A DNA stretch of 51,349 bases from CAZMXS01 sp964570325 (lineage in GTDB: Bacteria > Verrucomicrobiota > Kiritimatiellia > CAIQIC01 > CAZMXS01), in NCBI GenBank assembly GCA_964570325.1, contig CAZMXS010000030.1, forward strand, positions 1 through 51,349. Direction: 5' to 3'. Of this stretch, positions 23,976 through 33,367 are shown one piece after another. Each line of letters starts with the position of its first letter. The first letter of the stretch is position 1. The notes under the pieces were generated by a model. The model worked only from the letters and a program-made list of their open reading frames with translations. It searched no databases and had not been told where the DNA came from. The position numbers and the translations under genes were made by a program.

Positions 23976-26432
23976 TCATTTCTCTGCCAGGGCCTCCGCG
24001 ATCTTGGCTGACAATTCTCTTAAAGAAAACGGCTTCTGTAAAAAGCGGACGCCCGCATCCAGCACGCCGTGGTGGGCAATGACGTTGGCCGTATAGCCGG
24101 ACATGAACAGGCGCTTGAGATCGGGGTAGATGGCCAGCAGGTTTTTGGCCAGATCACGGCCGTTCATCTCGGGCATGACGACGTCAGTCATGAGCAGGTG
24201 GATCGGGCCGGTATATTCCCGGGCCAGCCGGATGGCCTCGCCCGGTGTGGTGGCGGCCAGAACCTGGTAACCCTGGCTTTCGAGCATGGACGTCGTCATT
24301 TGGAGGATGGCCGGCTCATCTTCCACCAGCAGGATGGTGGCATTCCCGGGACCGGATGTTTCCGCGGCGCCGGGTTGGGGGAGCCGGGTGGCCTTGGTCC
24401 GGCATCGGGGCAGGAAAATCTTAAAGGTCGTTCCCTTGCCCAATTCGCTGTAAACATTGATGAAGCCGCAGTTCTGTTTCACGATCCCATACACGGTGGC
24501 CAATCCCAGGCCGGTGCCCTTGCCGGATTCCTTGGTGGTAAAAAAGGGCTCGAACAGGTGGGCCTGCGTGTCCTTGTCCATCCCGCAACCATTGTCGCTC
24601 ACGGCCAGCAAGATGTATTCGCCGGGGATAAAGCCGACGTGTTCGGCGCAATAGGCCGCGTCAAAGTTTGCCGCGCCGGTTTCGATCACAATCCGGCCCG
24701 GCCGCTCCCCGATGGCGTCCCGCGCGTTCACGCACAGGTTGGCGAGCACTTGGTCCACCTGGGAGGGGTCCAGCCTGATTTGCCCTGTTTGCGCGCCCGG
24801 CAACCAGGCCAGTTCGATATCCTCGCCGATGAGCCGCCGCAGCATCTTAAGCATGCCCTCGACCGTGGCGTTGAGATCGAGCACTTGAGGGGAGATCGTT
24901 TGCTTGCGCGCAAACGCCAGCAACTGCCGGGTGAGATCGGCGGACCGCTCGGCGGCCTTGCGGATTTCCTGCAGGTCGGCCTGCAAGGGGGAATCCGCGT
25001 CCACTTGGCTCAGGGCCATTTCCGTGTGGCCGAGAATGACTCCGAGCATGTTGTTGAAATCGTGCGCCACACCGCCTGCCAGGCGCCCCACCGATTCCAT
25101 TTTCTGGGCGTGCTGCAACTGTTTCTGCAGTTTCTCCTGTTCCTGTTCCAAGCGCTTGCGGTCGGTGATATCGCGCGCCACGCCCCAGAGGTACTGCGGC
25201 CGGCCGCCCTCATCAAACACGGCAAATGACTGCAGCTCGACGGGAAACACCGTTCCGTCCTTGCGAATGTACTCCTTTTCGTACACGCCCGAATATCCCT
25301 GGCTTAACAGCCGGTTTTCCCAGATTTCCTTTTTTTCCCAGGCACGCCATTGCGGCGGTGTGATCGCGTAAAAATCCTCCAATTGCTTCAGTTCATCGAG
25401 CGTATAGCCGAGCATATTGCAGTAGGCGGGATTGGCGTCCAGGAAAGCGCCGGAGGCGCTGACCACCACGAAGCCGTCGCGGCTGCCGGCAAACAAATCC
25501 CGGTAACGGCGCTCGGCTTCCTTCAATTCCGCCTGCGCCCGCTTGCGATCGGTGATGTCCGTGAACATGGCCAGCACGCAGGGGCGGCCGTCCAATTCCA
25601 TGTTGGCGGCGCGAATATCCACATGGAACACGCTTCCATCCCGGCGCAGGGCGGGCAGGTCCAGGGCCATATCGGATTCGCCGCGTTTCATCCGGGCGAA
25701 CTCCTCCAGCACGCGGGGGAGGGCGTCGGCGGGGTGGATATCCCGGATGGACAACCCGATGATTTCCTCCCGGCTGCGGCCGAGCATCCGGCAAATGGCG
25801 GCGTTGGCGAAAACGAAACGTTCCGTTTCCGTGTCGGCGGCGAGAATCCCCTCCAAGAGATGTTCCAACACCGCCACCAGCCGGGCTTCGGACTGCTTCA
25901 GAGCGGTTTCCGCCAGATGTTGTTCGGTGATGTCCGGGAAGATGATGAATCCGCCCAGGATGTTGCCCGCGGAATCCCGGATCGGCACCCCCTCCGTAAT
26001 GCAATAGCGTGTCACCCCACGCGCATCCACCAGCTTGAGCTTGGTTCGGTGGGTCGGAATGCCGCGCAACGCCTTGGCGATGGGCGTTTCCGCCGGGGGG
26101 ATGAACTGGCCGTCCATCGTGTAGTTCTTCCACGTCCAGGCGATTTCCGCGAGTTTCTTGCCATGCAACTCTTCCGGGGTGATCCCGTGAAAATCCACGC
26201 AGGCCTGATTGTAAATCTCAATCTGCTGATCGGCCGAGAACAAGGCCATCGGCACCGGTGATTGTTCAATAACGGCTTTCAAAAGCGCATTAAGGCGCTG
26301 TGGGTTGACCTGCTGCTCCCCAATGGAGACGGCAGAGACAGACCGTTGCCCGGGTTCGTTTTCAGACCCTGATTTTTTCTTTTTCACGGATGGTTCCCTA
26401 GATTCCCTTCTTTTCGCTCTAAATTGGGGCAT
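23976..26432 (-). CDS. Soluble hybrid PAS sensor histidine kinase with receiver domain
   Basis: An 818-residue cytoplasmic sensor with no membrane segment. It has three PAS domains (~50-170, ~183-297, ~307-425, each closing with a DIT-type sequence such as DITDRKR), a short coiled coil (~425-445), a HisKA domain with phospho-acceptor H457 in GGVAHDFNNMLGVI, an ATPase domain (N-box NLCVNARDAI, G1 SDNGCGMD, G2 GKGTGLGLATVYGIVKQ) and a C-terminal receiver (LLVEDEP, phospho-acceptor D750 in MTDVVMPEMNG, KPFSL). The GGVAHDFNNML form is typical of PAS hybrid kinases. No DNA-binding partner is next door, so the receiver may act as a phosphate sink or pass phosphate to a distant protein. The N-terminal ~45 residues are basic and disordered-looking. 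Confidence 0.93.
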   Translation of the reverse strand: MPQFRAKRRESREPSVKKKKSGSENEPGQRSVSAVSIGEQQVNPQRLNALLKAVIEQSPVPMALFSADQQIEIYNQACVDFHGITPEELHGKKLAEIAWTWKNYTMDGQFIPPAETPIAKALRGIPTHRTKLKLVDARGVTRYCITEGVPIRDSAGNILGGFIIFPDITEQHLAETALKQSEARLVAVLEHLLEGILAADTETERFVFANAAICRMLGRSREEIIGLSIRDIHPADALPRVLEEFARMKRGESDMALDLPALRRDGSVFHVDIRAANMELDGRPCVLAMFTDITDRKRAQAELKEAERRYRDLFAGSRDGFVVVSASGAFLDANPAYCNMLGYTLDELKQLEDFYAITPPQWRAWEKKEIWENRLLSQGYSGVYEKEYIRKDGTVFPVELQSFAVFDEGGRPQYLWGVARDITDRKRLEQEQEKLQKQLQHAQKMESVGRLAGGVAHDFNNMLGVILGHTEMALSQVDADSPLQADLQEIRKAAERSADLTRQLLAFARKQTISPQVLDLNATVEGMLKMLRRLIGEDIELAWLPGAQTGQIRLDPSQVDQVLANLCVNARDAIGERPGRIVIETGAANFDAAYCAEHVGFIPGEYILLAVSDNGCGMDKDTQAHLFEPFFTTKESGKGTGLGLATVYGIVKQNCGFINVYSELGKGTTFKIFLPRCRTKATRLPQPGAAETSGPGNATILLVEDEPAILQMTTSMLESQGYQVLAATTPGEAIRLAREYTGPIHLLMTDVVMPEMNGRDLAKNLLAIYPDLKRLFMSGYTANVIAHHGVLDAGVRFLQKPFSLRELSAKIAEALAEK

Positions 26433-26633
26433 CTACTAAAAACTGAAGTCAAGCAAAGAACACCGCCGATGCAAACCCACAGTCAACAGCCTGCCCCCGG
26501 CACAAATTGCAGCATAGGCCGGTCTGGCCACCTTGTTATTCACCCTGAACCATTGGGTTGCGGTCAATTATGTCATCAAGCGGTGGGCCTACTGATCCGG
26601 CTGAATGGGAGCCATGCCGCTGGAACTCCATTC

Positions 26634-26662
26634 TTGATTTGACGCCACTGTCCGCATACTCT
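26634..26662 (+). promoter_or_regulatory. Candidate promoter of the NDK-like gene
   Basis: TTGATT (26634-26639) and TACTCT (26657-26662) are separated by 17 bp, 30 bases before the ATG. The match is moderate. The GGAGGAAAGG ribosome-binding site between it and the gene is very strong. Confidence 0.35.
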
Positions 26663-26691
26663 CGCCACACTTTTTCGGAGGAAAGGACACC

Positions 26692-27855
26692 ATGGCTACC
26701 GAACTGGCGTTTGCCTTGATCAACCCGTACACGATCTCGAAATCGCGCACCGGCGGCGTGATCGGCCGCTTCATCAGCCGCACCGGGCTCGACCTGGTCG
26801 CGGCGCGCATGTTCGGCCCCAGCCGCGAACTGGCCGAGGGCTACGCGACGCTGCTGGAAAATGATCATGACATTGACTCATCCGTGCGCCACCTGCTGGC
26901 GGATTACGTGCGGCGGGCCTACGCGCCCGATCCGCGGACCGGCCGCCGGCGTCGGGTGATGATGCTGTTGTTCGAGGGGCCGGACGCCATTCAGCGAGTG
27001 CGTGATGTAGCGGGCCCGATCAGCCAGAATATGGAATCCGGCGAGACGGTGCGCGATACCTATGGCGATTTCATTGTCGGCGAGCAGGGCGAGGTGCGGT
27101 ACATCGAGCCCGCGGTTTTCATTGGTCCGACGCCCAAGGCAGCTGACCAGACGCTTAAACTCTGGGCTTCGTTCAGCGCTCAGGACGGCGGCTTGATCAC
27201 GGATGCCGTCGAGCTCGGCGGCGGCGGGGAAATCCAGAAGACCCTGGTGATCCTCAAGCCCGACAATTTCCGCTTCGCCGGTGTTCGGCCCGGCACGATC
27301 ATTGACATCTTTTCCCGATCCGGCCTGCGAATCATCGGCGCCAAGGTCCACCGGATGAGCGTTGCCGAGGCCGAGGAGTTTTACGGGCCGGTGCGCATCG
27401 TCTTGCGCGAGAAACTTAAGGGCAAGGTTGCGGAGCGCGCCGGCAAGGCGTTGAGCGAGGAACTCAAGATGGAGATCCCGGATGATCTGAAGAGCCAGTT
27501 GGGCGAACTGCTCGGACCGTTATACGGCGACAACCAGTTCTACCAGATCATCCAGTTCATGACGGGTTGCTGGGGCGCCGGGCTGGTGCCGGAGAAAAAA
27601 GCCCAGCCAGGGGTCGAACGTTGTCTGATTTTGGTCTATGCCGGCGTGGATGCCGTCAACAAAATCCGTAACATCCTTGGTCCGACCGATCCGAGCAAGG
27701 CGCAGCCGGGCTCTGTCCGGCGTGAGTTTGGCCAGGACATCATGGTCAATGCCGCCCATGCTTCAGACTCGGTTGAGAACGCCATCCGCGAAATGCAGAT
27801 CGTCAAGCCCGAGCAGGATACGATCCGCTCGTGGGTGGATCGGTATTATCCTTAA
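26692..27855 (+). CDS. Tandem nucleoside diphosphate kinase protein, N-terminal half degenerate
   Basis: The 387-residue protein consists of two NDK-like halves. The C-terminal half (~182-370) has the usual start TLVILKPDN with K189, a long insertion (~232-308) in the middle and the active-site motif NAAHASDS with catalytic H356. The N-terminal half (1-160) follows the same outline (FALINPYTISKSRTGGVIGRF, LFEGPDAIQRVRDVAGP, SGETVRDTYGD) but has N in place of the early lysine and no histidine at the active-site position, so it cannot form the phosphohistidine. A standard NDK is ~140 residues and forms oligomers; this chain may build a pseudo-dimer. Role: NTP/NDP phosphate transfer if active. 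The start is fixed by GGAGGAAAGG eight bases upstream. Confidence 0.85.
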   Translation: MATELAFALINPYTISKSRTGGVIGRFISRTGLDLVAARMFGPSRELAEGYATLLENDHDIDSSVRHLLADYVRRAYAPDPRTGRRRRVMMLLFEGPDAIQRVRDVAGPISQNMESGETVRDTYGDFIVGEQGEVRYIEPAVFIGPTPKAADQTLKLWASFSAQDGGLITDAVELGGGGEIQKTLVILKPDNFRFAGVRPGTIIDIFSRSGLRIIGAKVHRMSVAEAEEFYGPVRIVLREKLKGKVAERAGKALSEELKMEIPDDLKSQLGELLGPLYGDNQFYQIIQFMTGCWGAGLVPEKKAQPGVERCLILVYAGVDAVNKIRNILGPTDPSKAQPGSVRREFGQDIMVNAAHASDSVENAIREMQIVKPEQDTIRSWVDRYYP

Positions 27856-27962
27856 AACGAAAAGACCTGAAGGCGGACCCCGGTGTGCGCATATCGGAAT
27901 TGAAAATCGGAGAGGCTTTATTACCTTGATTGCTGATGAGTTATTTTGAACAGAGGTGATCT

Positions 27963-29162
27963 ATGATATTTGAAACCATCGCGGCCGCGCCTGCTGACCC
28001 GATCCTGGGATTAACGGAGGCGTTCAAGCAAGACCCCAACCCGCGCAAAGTCAACCTTGGGGTGGGGGTGTTTGTTGATGATGAGGGCCGCACGCCCATT
28101 TTGCGCTGTGTGAAGGCCGCCGAGCAGCGCAAGCTTGAACAGGAGCAGACCAAGTCGTACTTGCCGATTACCGGTAGTCCGGAGTATGGGCAGTGTGTCC
28201 AGGAGCTGATTTTTGGCGCGGATCATCCCGCACTCAAGGCCGGCCGCGCCCGCACGGCCCAGACTCCGGGCGGCACCGGTGGGTTGCGGGTCGGCGCGGA
28301 GTTCTTGAAGAAGTTTGTCCCTGGCGCGACGGTGTGGCTCAGCGGGCCGACGTGGCCGAACCATCGCGGCATTTTCACCGGGGCCGGCTTCTCGGTGAAG
28401 GAATATCCCTATTACGATCCCGCGACCAAGGGAGTGCGCGCGACGGAATTAATGGCGCAACTGCGCGCCATTCCGGCCAACGACATTGTTGTGCTGCACG
28501 TCTGCTGCCATAACCCGACCGGAGTTGACCTGACGGCGGAACACTGGCGGGAGATCGCGCGGATTGCCGCGGAGCGGAAATGGATTCCCTTTTTCGATTT
28601 CGCCTACCAGGGCTTCAGCGCGGGCGTGGTCGAGGACCGCGCCGGGCTGTTGCCGATGCTCGATGTCGGGGTGGATCTGCTGGTGTCCAGTTCCTTTTCC
28701 AAGAACTTCGGCCTCTACAACGAGCGGGTGGGCGCCCTGACGATTGTTGCCGCCAACGCGCATGCCGCGGAAACGGCTTTTAGCCATATTAAGACCACGA
28801 TCCGCGTCATTTATTCGAATCCCTCCGCGCACGGCGGCGCGATCGTGACGACCATCCTGCGCGATGCGGAGCTAAAGCGGATGTGGGAAGATGAGCTGAC
28901 GGCAATGCGTCGGCGAATCGCCGATGTCCGCCGACAGTTTGTTGACCGACTTCGGGAGCGTGGCGCAGACATGGACTTTTCCTTCATCATGGGGCAGCGC
29001 GGCATGTTCTCTTTCAGCGGGCTGAATGACGCCCAGGTCGCGTTCTTGCGCGAGCGGAAAAGCGTTTATATGGTCGGCGGCGGCCGGATTAACGTCGCCG
29101 GCATCATGCCTAAAAATATAGATTATCTTTGCGACGCGATAGTCGAAGCGTTGCGGCGATAG
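27963..29162 (+). CDS. Class I aspartate/aromatic aminotransferase
   Basis: A PLP-dependent aminotransferase of the AspC/TyrB subgroup, moving the amino group of aspartate (or aromatic amino acids) to 2-oxoglutarate. At 399 residues it is normal in length. Visible signatures: KVNLGVGVFVDDEGRTP, YLPITGSPEYG, the CHNPTG turn (182-187), and SSFSKNFGLYNERVG with the PLP lysine K247; GGGRINVAGI supplies the C-terminal substrate-binding arginine. AspC and TyrB types cannot be separated by eye. The start follows AGAGGTGATCT. It lies 107 bp after the NDK gene and 94 bp before aceE, in the same direction. Confidence 0.93.
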   Translation: MIFETIAAAPADPILGLTEAFKQDPNPRKVNLGVGVFVDDEGRTPILRCVKAAEQRKLEQEQTKSYLPITGSPEYGQCVQELIFGADHPALKAGRARTAQTPGGTGGLRVGAEFLKKFVPGATVWLSGPTWPNHRGIFTGAGFSVKEYPYYDPATKGVRATELMAQLRAIPANDIVVLHVCCHNPTGVDLTAEHWREIARIAAERKWIPFFDFAYQGFSAGVVEDRAGLLPMLDVGVDLLVSSSFSKNFGLYNERVGALTIVAANAHAAETAFSHIKTTIRVIYSNPSAHGGAIVTTILRDAELKRMWEDELTAMRRRIADVRRQFVDRLRERGADMDFSFIMGQRGMFSFSGLNDAQVAFLRERKSVYMVGGGRINVAGIMPKNIDYLCDAIVEALRR

Positions 29163-29256
29163 CGGACCGTCCGGCCTTTTTTCATTTGCAATTCGCGCGT
29201 TCTGAATTATTTTCAGACAAGCCCGCGCGCGCCCGCCGGGCCTCAAGGAGCGCGAC

Positions 29257-31926
29257 ATGCCTGACCCAATTGAGCCGAGCGCAGAAATCCTGGAGACCCA
29301 GGATTGGATCGAGTCGTTCAACGACCTGCTGGCGCGGTCCGGGCCCGCGCGCGCGCAGCAGGTACTGCGCGAACTGCAAGTCCATGCCCAGCGTTCCGGT
29401 GTGCAGATGCCGTTTTCCGCGAACACGCCGTACATCAATACCATACCGGCAGACCAGCAGCCGCCATTTCCCGGCAATCGCGACCTCGAACGGCGGATCA
29501 AGAGCATCGTACGCTGGAACGCGATGGCGATGGTGGTCCGCGCCAACCGTGAGGAGGAGGGGATCGGCGGGCATATCTCCACATACGCCTCGGCCGCGAC
29601 ACTGCTCGAAATTGGCTTCAACCATTTCTTCCGCGGCCGCAGTGAGCAACACCCGGGCGATGTGATTTATTTCCAAGGCCATGCGGCGCCAGGCATTTAT
29701 GCGCGGGCCTTTCTCGAGGGACGCATTCCGGCCGAGCGCCTGGCCAACTTCCGCCACGAGTTGCACGCAACCCCGGGTCTTTCGTCGTATCCGCACCCGT
29801 GGCTGATGCCGGATTTCTGGCAGTTTCCGACCGTCTCGATGGGCTTGGGGCCGATCATGGCGATTTATCACGCGCGCTTCATCCGTTATCTTGAGGATCG
29901 CGGCCTGAAACGGCCGTCCGACCAAAAGGTCTGGGCTTTCCTGGGGGATGGCGAGACCGATGAGCCGGAGACGCTCGGCGCGATTACGTTGGCGGCGCGC
30001 GAAAAGCTCGACAATCTCATCTTTGTCATCAACTGCAATCTCCAGCGGCTGGACGGTCCGGTGCGCGGCAACGGTAAGGTCATCCAGGAACTCGAGGCCG
30101 CTTTCCGCGGCGCCGGTTGGAATGTGATCAAGGTGATCTGGGGCGGTGATTGGGATCCGCTGCTGGCGAAAGACAAGGACGGCATCCTGGTTCAGCGCAT
30201 GTCGGCGGTGGTGGACGGCGAGTATCAGAAATATGTCGTCGCCGGCGGCGCCTACATCCGCAAACATTTTTTCGGCCACGACCCGCGCCTTTTGGAAATG
30301 GTCGCGCATCTGTCCGATGAGCAATTGCAGAAGATGCGGCGCGGCGGACACGATCCGGAAAAGGTTTATACGGCCTATCGGGCGGCCGTGGCCAGCCAGG
30401 GTGCGCCGACCGTGATTCTCGCCAAGACGATCAAGGGCTACGGCCTGGGCGAGGGCGGCGAAGGCAAGAACGTCACCCACCAGCAGAAAAAGCTCAATGA
30501 GGCCGAACTGCGCGAATTCCGCAACCGCTTCAGCATCCCGATCTCCGACGCGGATCTTGACCGCCTGCCGTTTTACCGCCCGCCGGATGACAGTCCGGAG
30601 ATGCAGTATCTGCGCGCACGGCGCGCGGCGCTGGGTGGTTACGTGCCCGAGCGCCGGGTGGCGGCGGTCAGCCTGAAAGCGCCGGGCGCGGAACTGGTCG
30701 CGGAGTTTGCCAAGGGCTCGGATCGGCCGGTCTCCACCACGATGGTATTCGTCAAAATACTGAGTCAGTTGCTGCGCCACCCGGAACTTGGACCGCTGAT
30801 CGTTCCAATCGTGCCCGATGAGGCGCGGACGTTCGGGATGGAGGCGTTGTTCCGGCAGTGCGGCATTTACTCGCATCCCGGCCAGTTATACGAGCCGGTG
30901 GATGCCGACAGCCTGCTGTACTACAAGGAAATCAAGAACGGGCAAATTATCGAAGAAGGGATCAACGAAGCCGGCGCCATGTCCTCCTTTATCGCCGCCG
31001 GAACCGCGTATGCGACGCACGGCATCAACACCATCCCCTTCTTCATCTATTACTCAATGTTCGGGTTTCAACGGATCGGCGACCTGGCCTGGGCGGCCGG
31101 CGATATGCGTTGCAAGGGGTTTATGGTCGGCGGCACCGCCGGCCGAACCACCCTGGCCGGCGAGGGGTTGCAGCATCAGGACGGCAACAGCCACCTGTAC
31201 GCTTTCCCGCTGCCCAATCTTATGGCCTATGATCCCGCCTACGCCTATGAGCTGGCCGTCATCATCCGCGACGGCATCCGGCGCATGTACGAAGAACGAG
31301 AGGACATCTTTTATTACCTGACGGTGATGAACGAGAACTATGTCCAGCCGCCGATGCCGCCCGGGGTGACGGAGGGCATTCTCAAGGGGCTCTACCGGTT
31401 CCGGGCGGCCGCCAATCCGGACGCGCCGCTGAAGGCGCAATTACTTGGCAGCGGAGCGATCCTCAACGAGGCGGTCAAGGCCCAGCAAATTCTCGCCGAG
31501 AAGTTCAATGTGGCGGCCGATGTTTGGTCTGTGACCAGTTACAAGGAGCTGCATCGCGATGCGTTGGAGTGCGAACGCTGGAACCTGCTGCATCCGGCGG
31601 AACCGGCGCGGCAGGCCTACGTCTCGCAATGCCTCGGCCAGGCTCCTGGCCCGATTATTGCCGCTTCGGATTATCTCAAGGTGCTGCCGGATTCCATCTG
31701 TCGCTGGATGCCCCGTCCGATCGTCGCGCTCGGCACGGATGGTTTCGGCCGCAGCGATGGCCGCGATGCCTTGCGCGAGTTCTTTGAGGTTGATGCCAAG
31801 TATATTGTGCTGGCGACGCTGTCCTACCTTTGCGCGCGCGACCGGAAAATCGGCCCGGAAATGGTGGCGCGGGCAATCAAGGAACTCGGCATTGATCCGG
31901 AGAAGCGGAATCCAATGACCAGTTGA
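29257..31926 (+). CDS. aceE: Pyruvate dehydrogenase E1 component, homodimeric type
   Basis: The thiamine-diphosphate decarboxylase of the pyruvate dehydrogenase complex; it reductively acetylates the lipoyl group of E2. The 889-residue chain has the full length of the single-chain AceE class. It begins with the family's DWIESFNDLLARSG, has the TPP-binding motif GDGETDEPETLG followed by NCNLQRLDGPVRGNGK near residues 231-275, and has later conserved blocks such as IVPDEARTFGMEALFR, GINEAGAMSSFIAAGTAY and TAGRTTLAGEGLQHQDG. It precedes aceF and lpdA in the same direction, the standard order. The start ATG follows an AAGGAG sequence. Confidence 0.97.
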   Translation: MPDPIEPSAEILETQDWIESFNDLLARSGPARAQQVLRELQVHAQRSGVQMPFSANTPYINTIPADQQPPFPGNRDLERRIKSIVRWNAMAMVVRANREEEGIGGHISTYASAATLLEIGFNHFFRGRSEQHPGDVIYFQGHAAPGIYARAFLEGRIPAERLANFRHELHATPGLSSYPHPWLMPDFWQFPTVSMGLGPIMAIYHARFIRYLEDRGLKRPSDQKVWAFLGDGETDEPETLGAITLAAREKLDNLIFVINCNLQRLDGPVRGNGKVIQELEAAFRGAGWNVIKVIWGGDWDPLLAKDKDGILVQRMSAVVDGEYQKYVVAGGAYIRKHFFGHDPRLLEMVAHLSDEQLQKMRRGGHDPEKVYTAYRAAVASQGAPTVILAKTIKGYGLGEGGEGKNVTHQQKKLNEAELREFRNRFSIPISDADLDRLPFYRPPDDSPEMQYLRARRAALGGYVPERRVAAVSLKAPGAELVAEFAKGSDRPVSTTMVFVKILSQLLRHPELGPLIVPIVPDEARTFGMEALFRQCGIYSHPGQLYEPVDADSLLYYKEIKNGQIIEEGINEAGAMSSFIAAGTAYATHGINTIPFFIYYSMFGFQRIGDLAWAAGDMRCKGFMVGGTAGRTTLAGEGLQHQDGNSHLYAFPLPNLMAYDPAYAYELAVIIRDGIRRMYEEREDIFYYLTVMNENYVQPPMPPGVTEGILKGLYRFRAAANPDAPLKAQLLGSGAILNEAVKAQQILAEKFNVAADVWSVTSYKELHRDALECERWNLLHPAEPARQAYVSQCLGQAPGPIIAASDYLKVLPDSICRWMPRPIVALGTDGFGRSDGRDALREFFEVDAKYIVLATLSYLCARDRKIGPEMVARAIKELGIDPEKRNPMTS

Positions 31927-32074
31927 AGCATCAAACCCGAAAGACGAGACCTGAACTTTGTATCTTAACGGATAAAAGTAAAGTGCGGGAGAATGGAAAT
32001 CGAACCGGCATTCCGAGGAGACGCTCGGAGGAAGAGATGAAGAATCTCCGCTGGTTGGCTGCAAGGTGAACGTC

Positions 32075-33367
32075 ATGGAAATCAAAGTTCCGGAACTGGG
32101 CGAGAACATCAAGGAAGGCGATATCGTCAAACTGCTGGTCAAGGCCGGCGACACGCTGGCCAAGGATCAGCCGTTGGCTGAAATCGAGACGGGCAAGGCC
32201 ACGATTGAAATCCCATCGCCCGCGGCCGGTCGGGTTGCCACGGTCGTGGCGCGGGTTGGCGACAAGGTGAAGGTCGGCCAACTGCTGCTGACGCTGGAGA
32301 GCGTGGATGCGGCGTCCGCCGCCGCGCCGGCCGCCCCCCGGGCGGAGCCGCCTGCCGCGCCCAGCTCCGGCGCGCCCACGCCGATGCCGGCCGTGGCGCC
32401 GGCGCCGCCGGTGAATGAGATCCTCGCATCCGTTGCGCCGCCGCCCGCTCCCGACCGCGTCCCGGTCGCCGCCGCGCCGTCTGTCCGCCGCTTTGCGCGC
32501 GAAATCGGGATTCAGATTGAGCAGGTGCCGGGTACCGGACCCCGTGGCCGCGTGTCTATCGAGGATGTCAAGCAATACGCGAAGCAATTGAACCAGGCGC
32601 GCGCCGCGGCGCCGGCGGGCGCCGGCCCGGCGTTCCAACTGCCCGACTTCGCCCGTTGGGGCGCGGTGCGGCGGGAGACGTTGAGCACGATCCGCCGCCG
32701 GACGGCGGAACATATGGCGATGGCTTGGGCGACGATTCCGCACGTTACCCAGCATGATCGCGCGGATATCACGGAATTGGAGGCGCTGCGCAAGAAGTAT
32801 GCGCCGCGCGCCGAGGCGGCCGGCGGCAAGCTCACGATGACCGCGATTCTGCTCAAGATCGTAGCCGCTGCCCTGAAAAACTTCCCGAAGTTCAACGCCA
32901 GCCTGGACCTTGCGCAGGGCGAACTGATTCTCAAGCAATATTATCATATCGGGGTCGCGGTGGACACGGATCGCGGGCTGCTCGTCCCGGTGATTCGCGA
33001 CGCGGATCGTAAGAACATCATCCAATTGGCCGTCGAGCTGGGGCAGATTGCTGCCAAGGCGCGGTCGGGGAAGATCGCGCCTGATGACATCAGCGGCGGT
33101 ACGTTCACTATCACCAATCTGGGCGGGATCGGCGGCTCGTTCTTTACGCCGATCATCAATCTTCCAGAGGTCGCAATTCTGGGGGTGGGGCGCGCGGTCC
33201 AGGAGCCGGCGTTTGGCTGCCGGGACGGCGTCTGCCATCCGCGGCTGATGCTCCCGCTGTCGCTTTCCTATGACCATCGGTTGATTGACGGCGCCGACGG
33301 CGCGCGTTTTCTACGCTGGGTGGTTGAGGCGATTGAGGAACCGCTGGTGATTTCGTTGGAGGGATGA
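32075..33367 (+). CDS. aceF: Pyruvate dehydrogenase E2, dihydrolipoamide acetyltransferase
   Basis: The acetyl-carrying core of the pyruvate dehydrogenase complex. The 430-residue product has one N-terminal lipoyl domain (lipoylation at K41 in EIETGKATIEI), an Ala/Pro-rich linker (~80-135), a peripheral subunit-binding domain (VRRFAREIGIQIEQVPGTG, ~138-173), a second Ala/Pro linker and the catalytic domain ending with SYDHRLIDGADG (H401, D405). A single lipoyl domain makes it shorter than the three-lipoyl E. coli enzyme. I start it at the ATG at 32075 after AAGGTG; a GTG three codons earlier is also in frame. It lies 148 bp after aceE and abuts lpdA directly. The lipoate ligase at 35.4-36.3 kb is the likely modifier. 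Confidence 0.96.
   Translation: MEIKVPELGENIKEGDIVKLLVKAGDTLAKDQPLAEIETGKATIEIPSPAAGRVATVVARVGDKVKVGQLLLTLESVDAASAAAPAAPRAEPPAAPSSGAPTPMPAVAPAPPVNEILASVAPPPAPDRVPVAAAPSVRRFAREIGIQIEQVPGTGPRGRVSIEDVKQYAKQLNQARAAAPAGAGPAFQLPDFARWGAVRRETLSTIRRRTAEHMAMAWATIPHVTQHDRADITELEALRKKYAPRAEAAGGKLTMTAILLKIVAAALKNFPKFNASLDLAQGELILKQYYHIGVAVDTDRGLLVPVIRDADRKNIIQLAVELGQIAAKARSGKIAPDDISGGTFTITNLGGIGGSFFTPIINLPEVAILGVGRAVQEPAFGCRDGVCHPRLMLPLSLSYDHRLIDGADGARFLRWVVEAIEEPLVISLEG

Noticed and set aside
29182..30876. 564-codon minus-strand frame opposite aceE
   Set aside because: aceE is unmistakable on the plus strand; the antisense product matches nothing.
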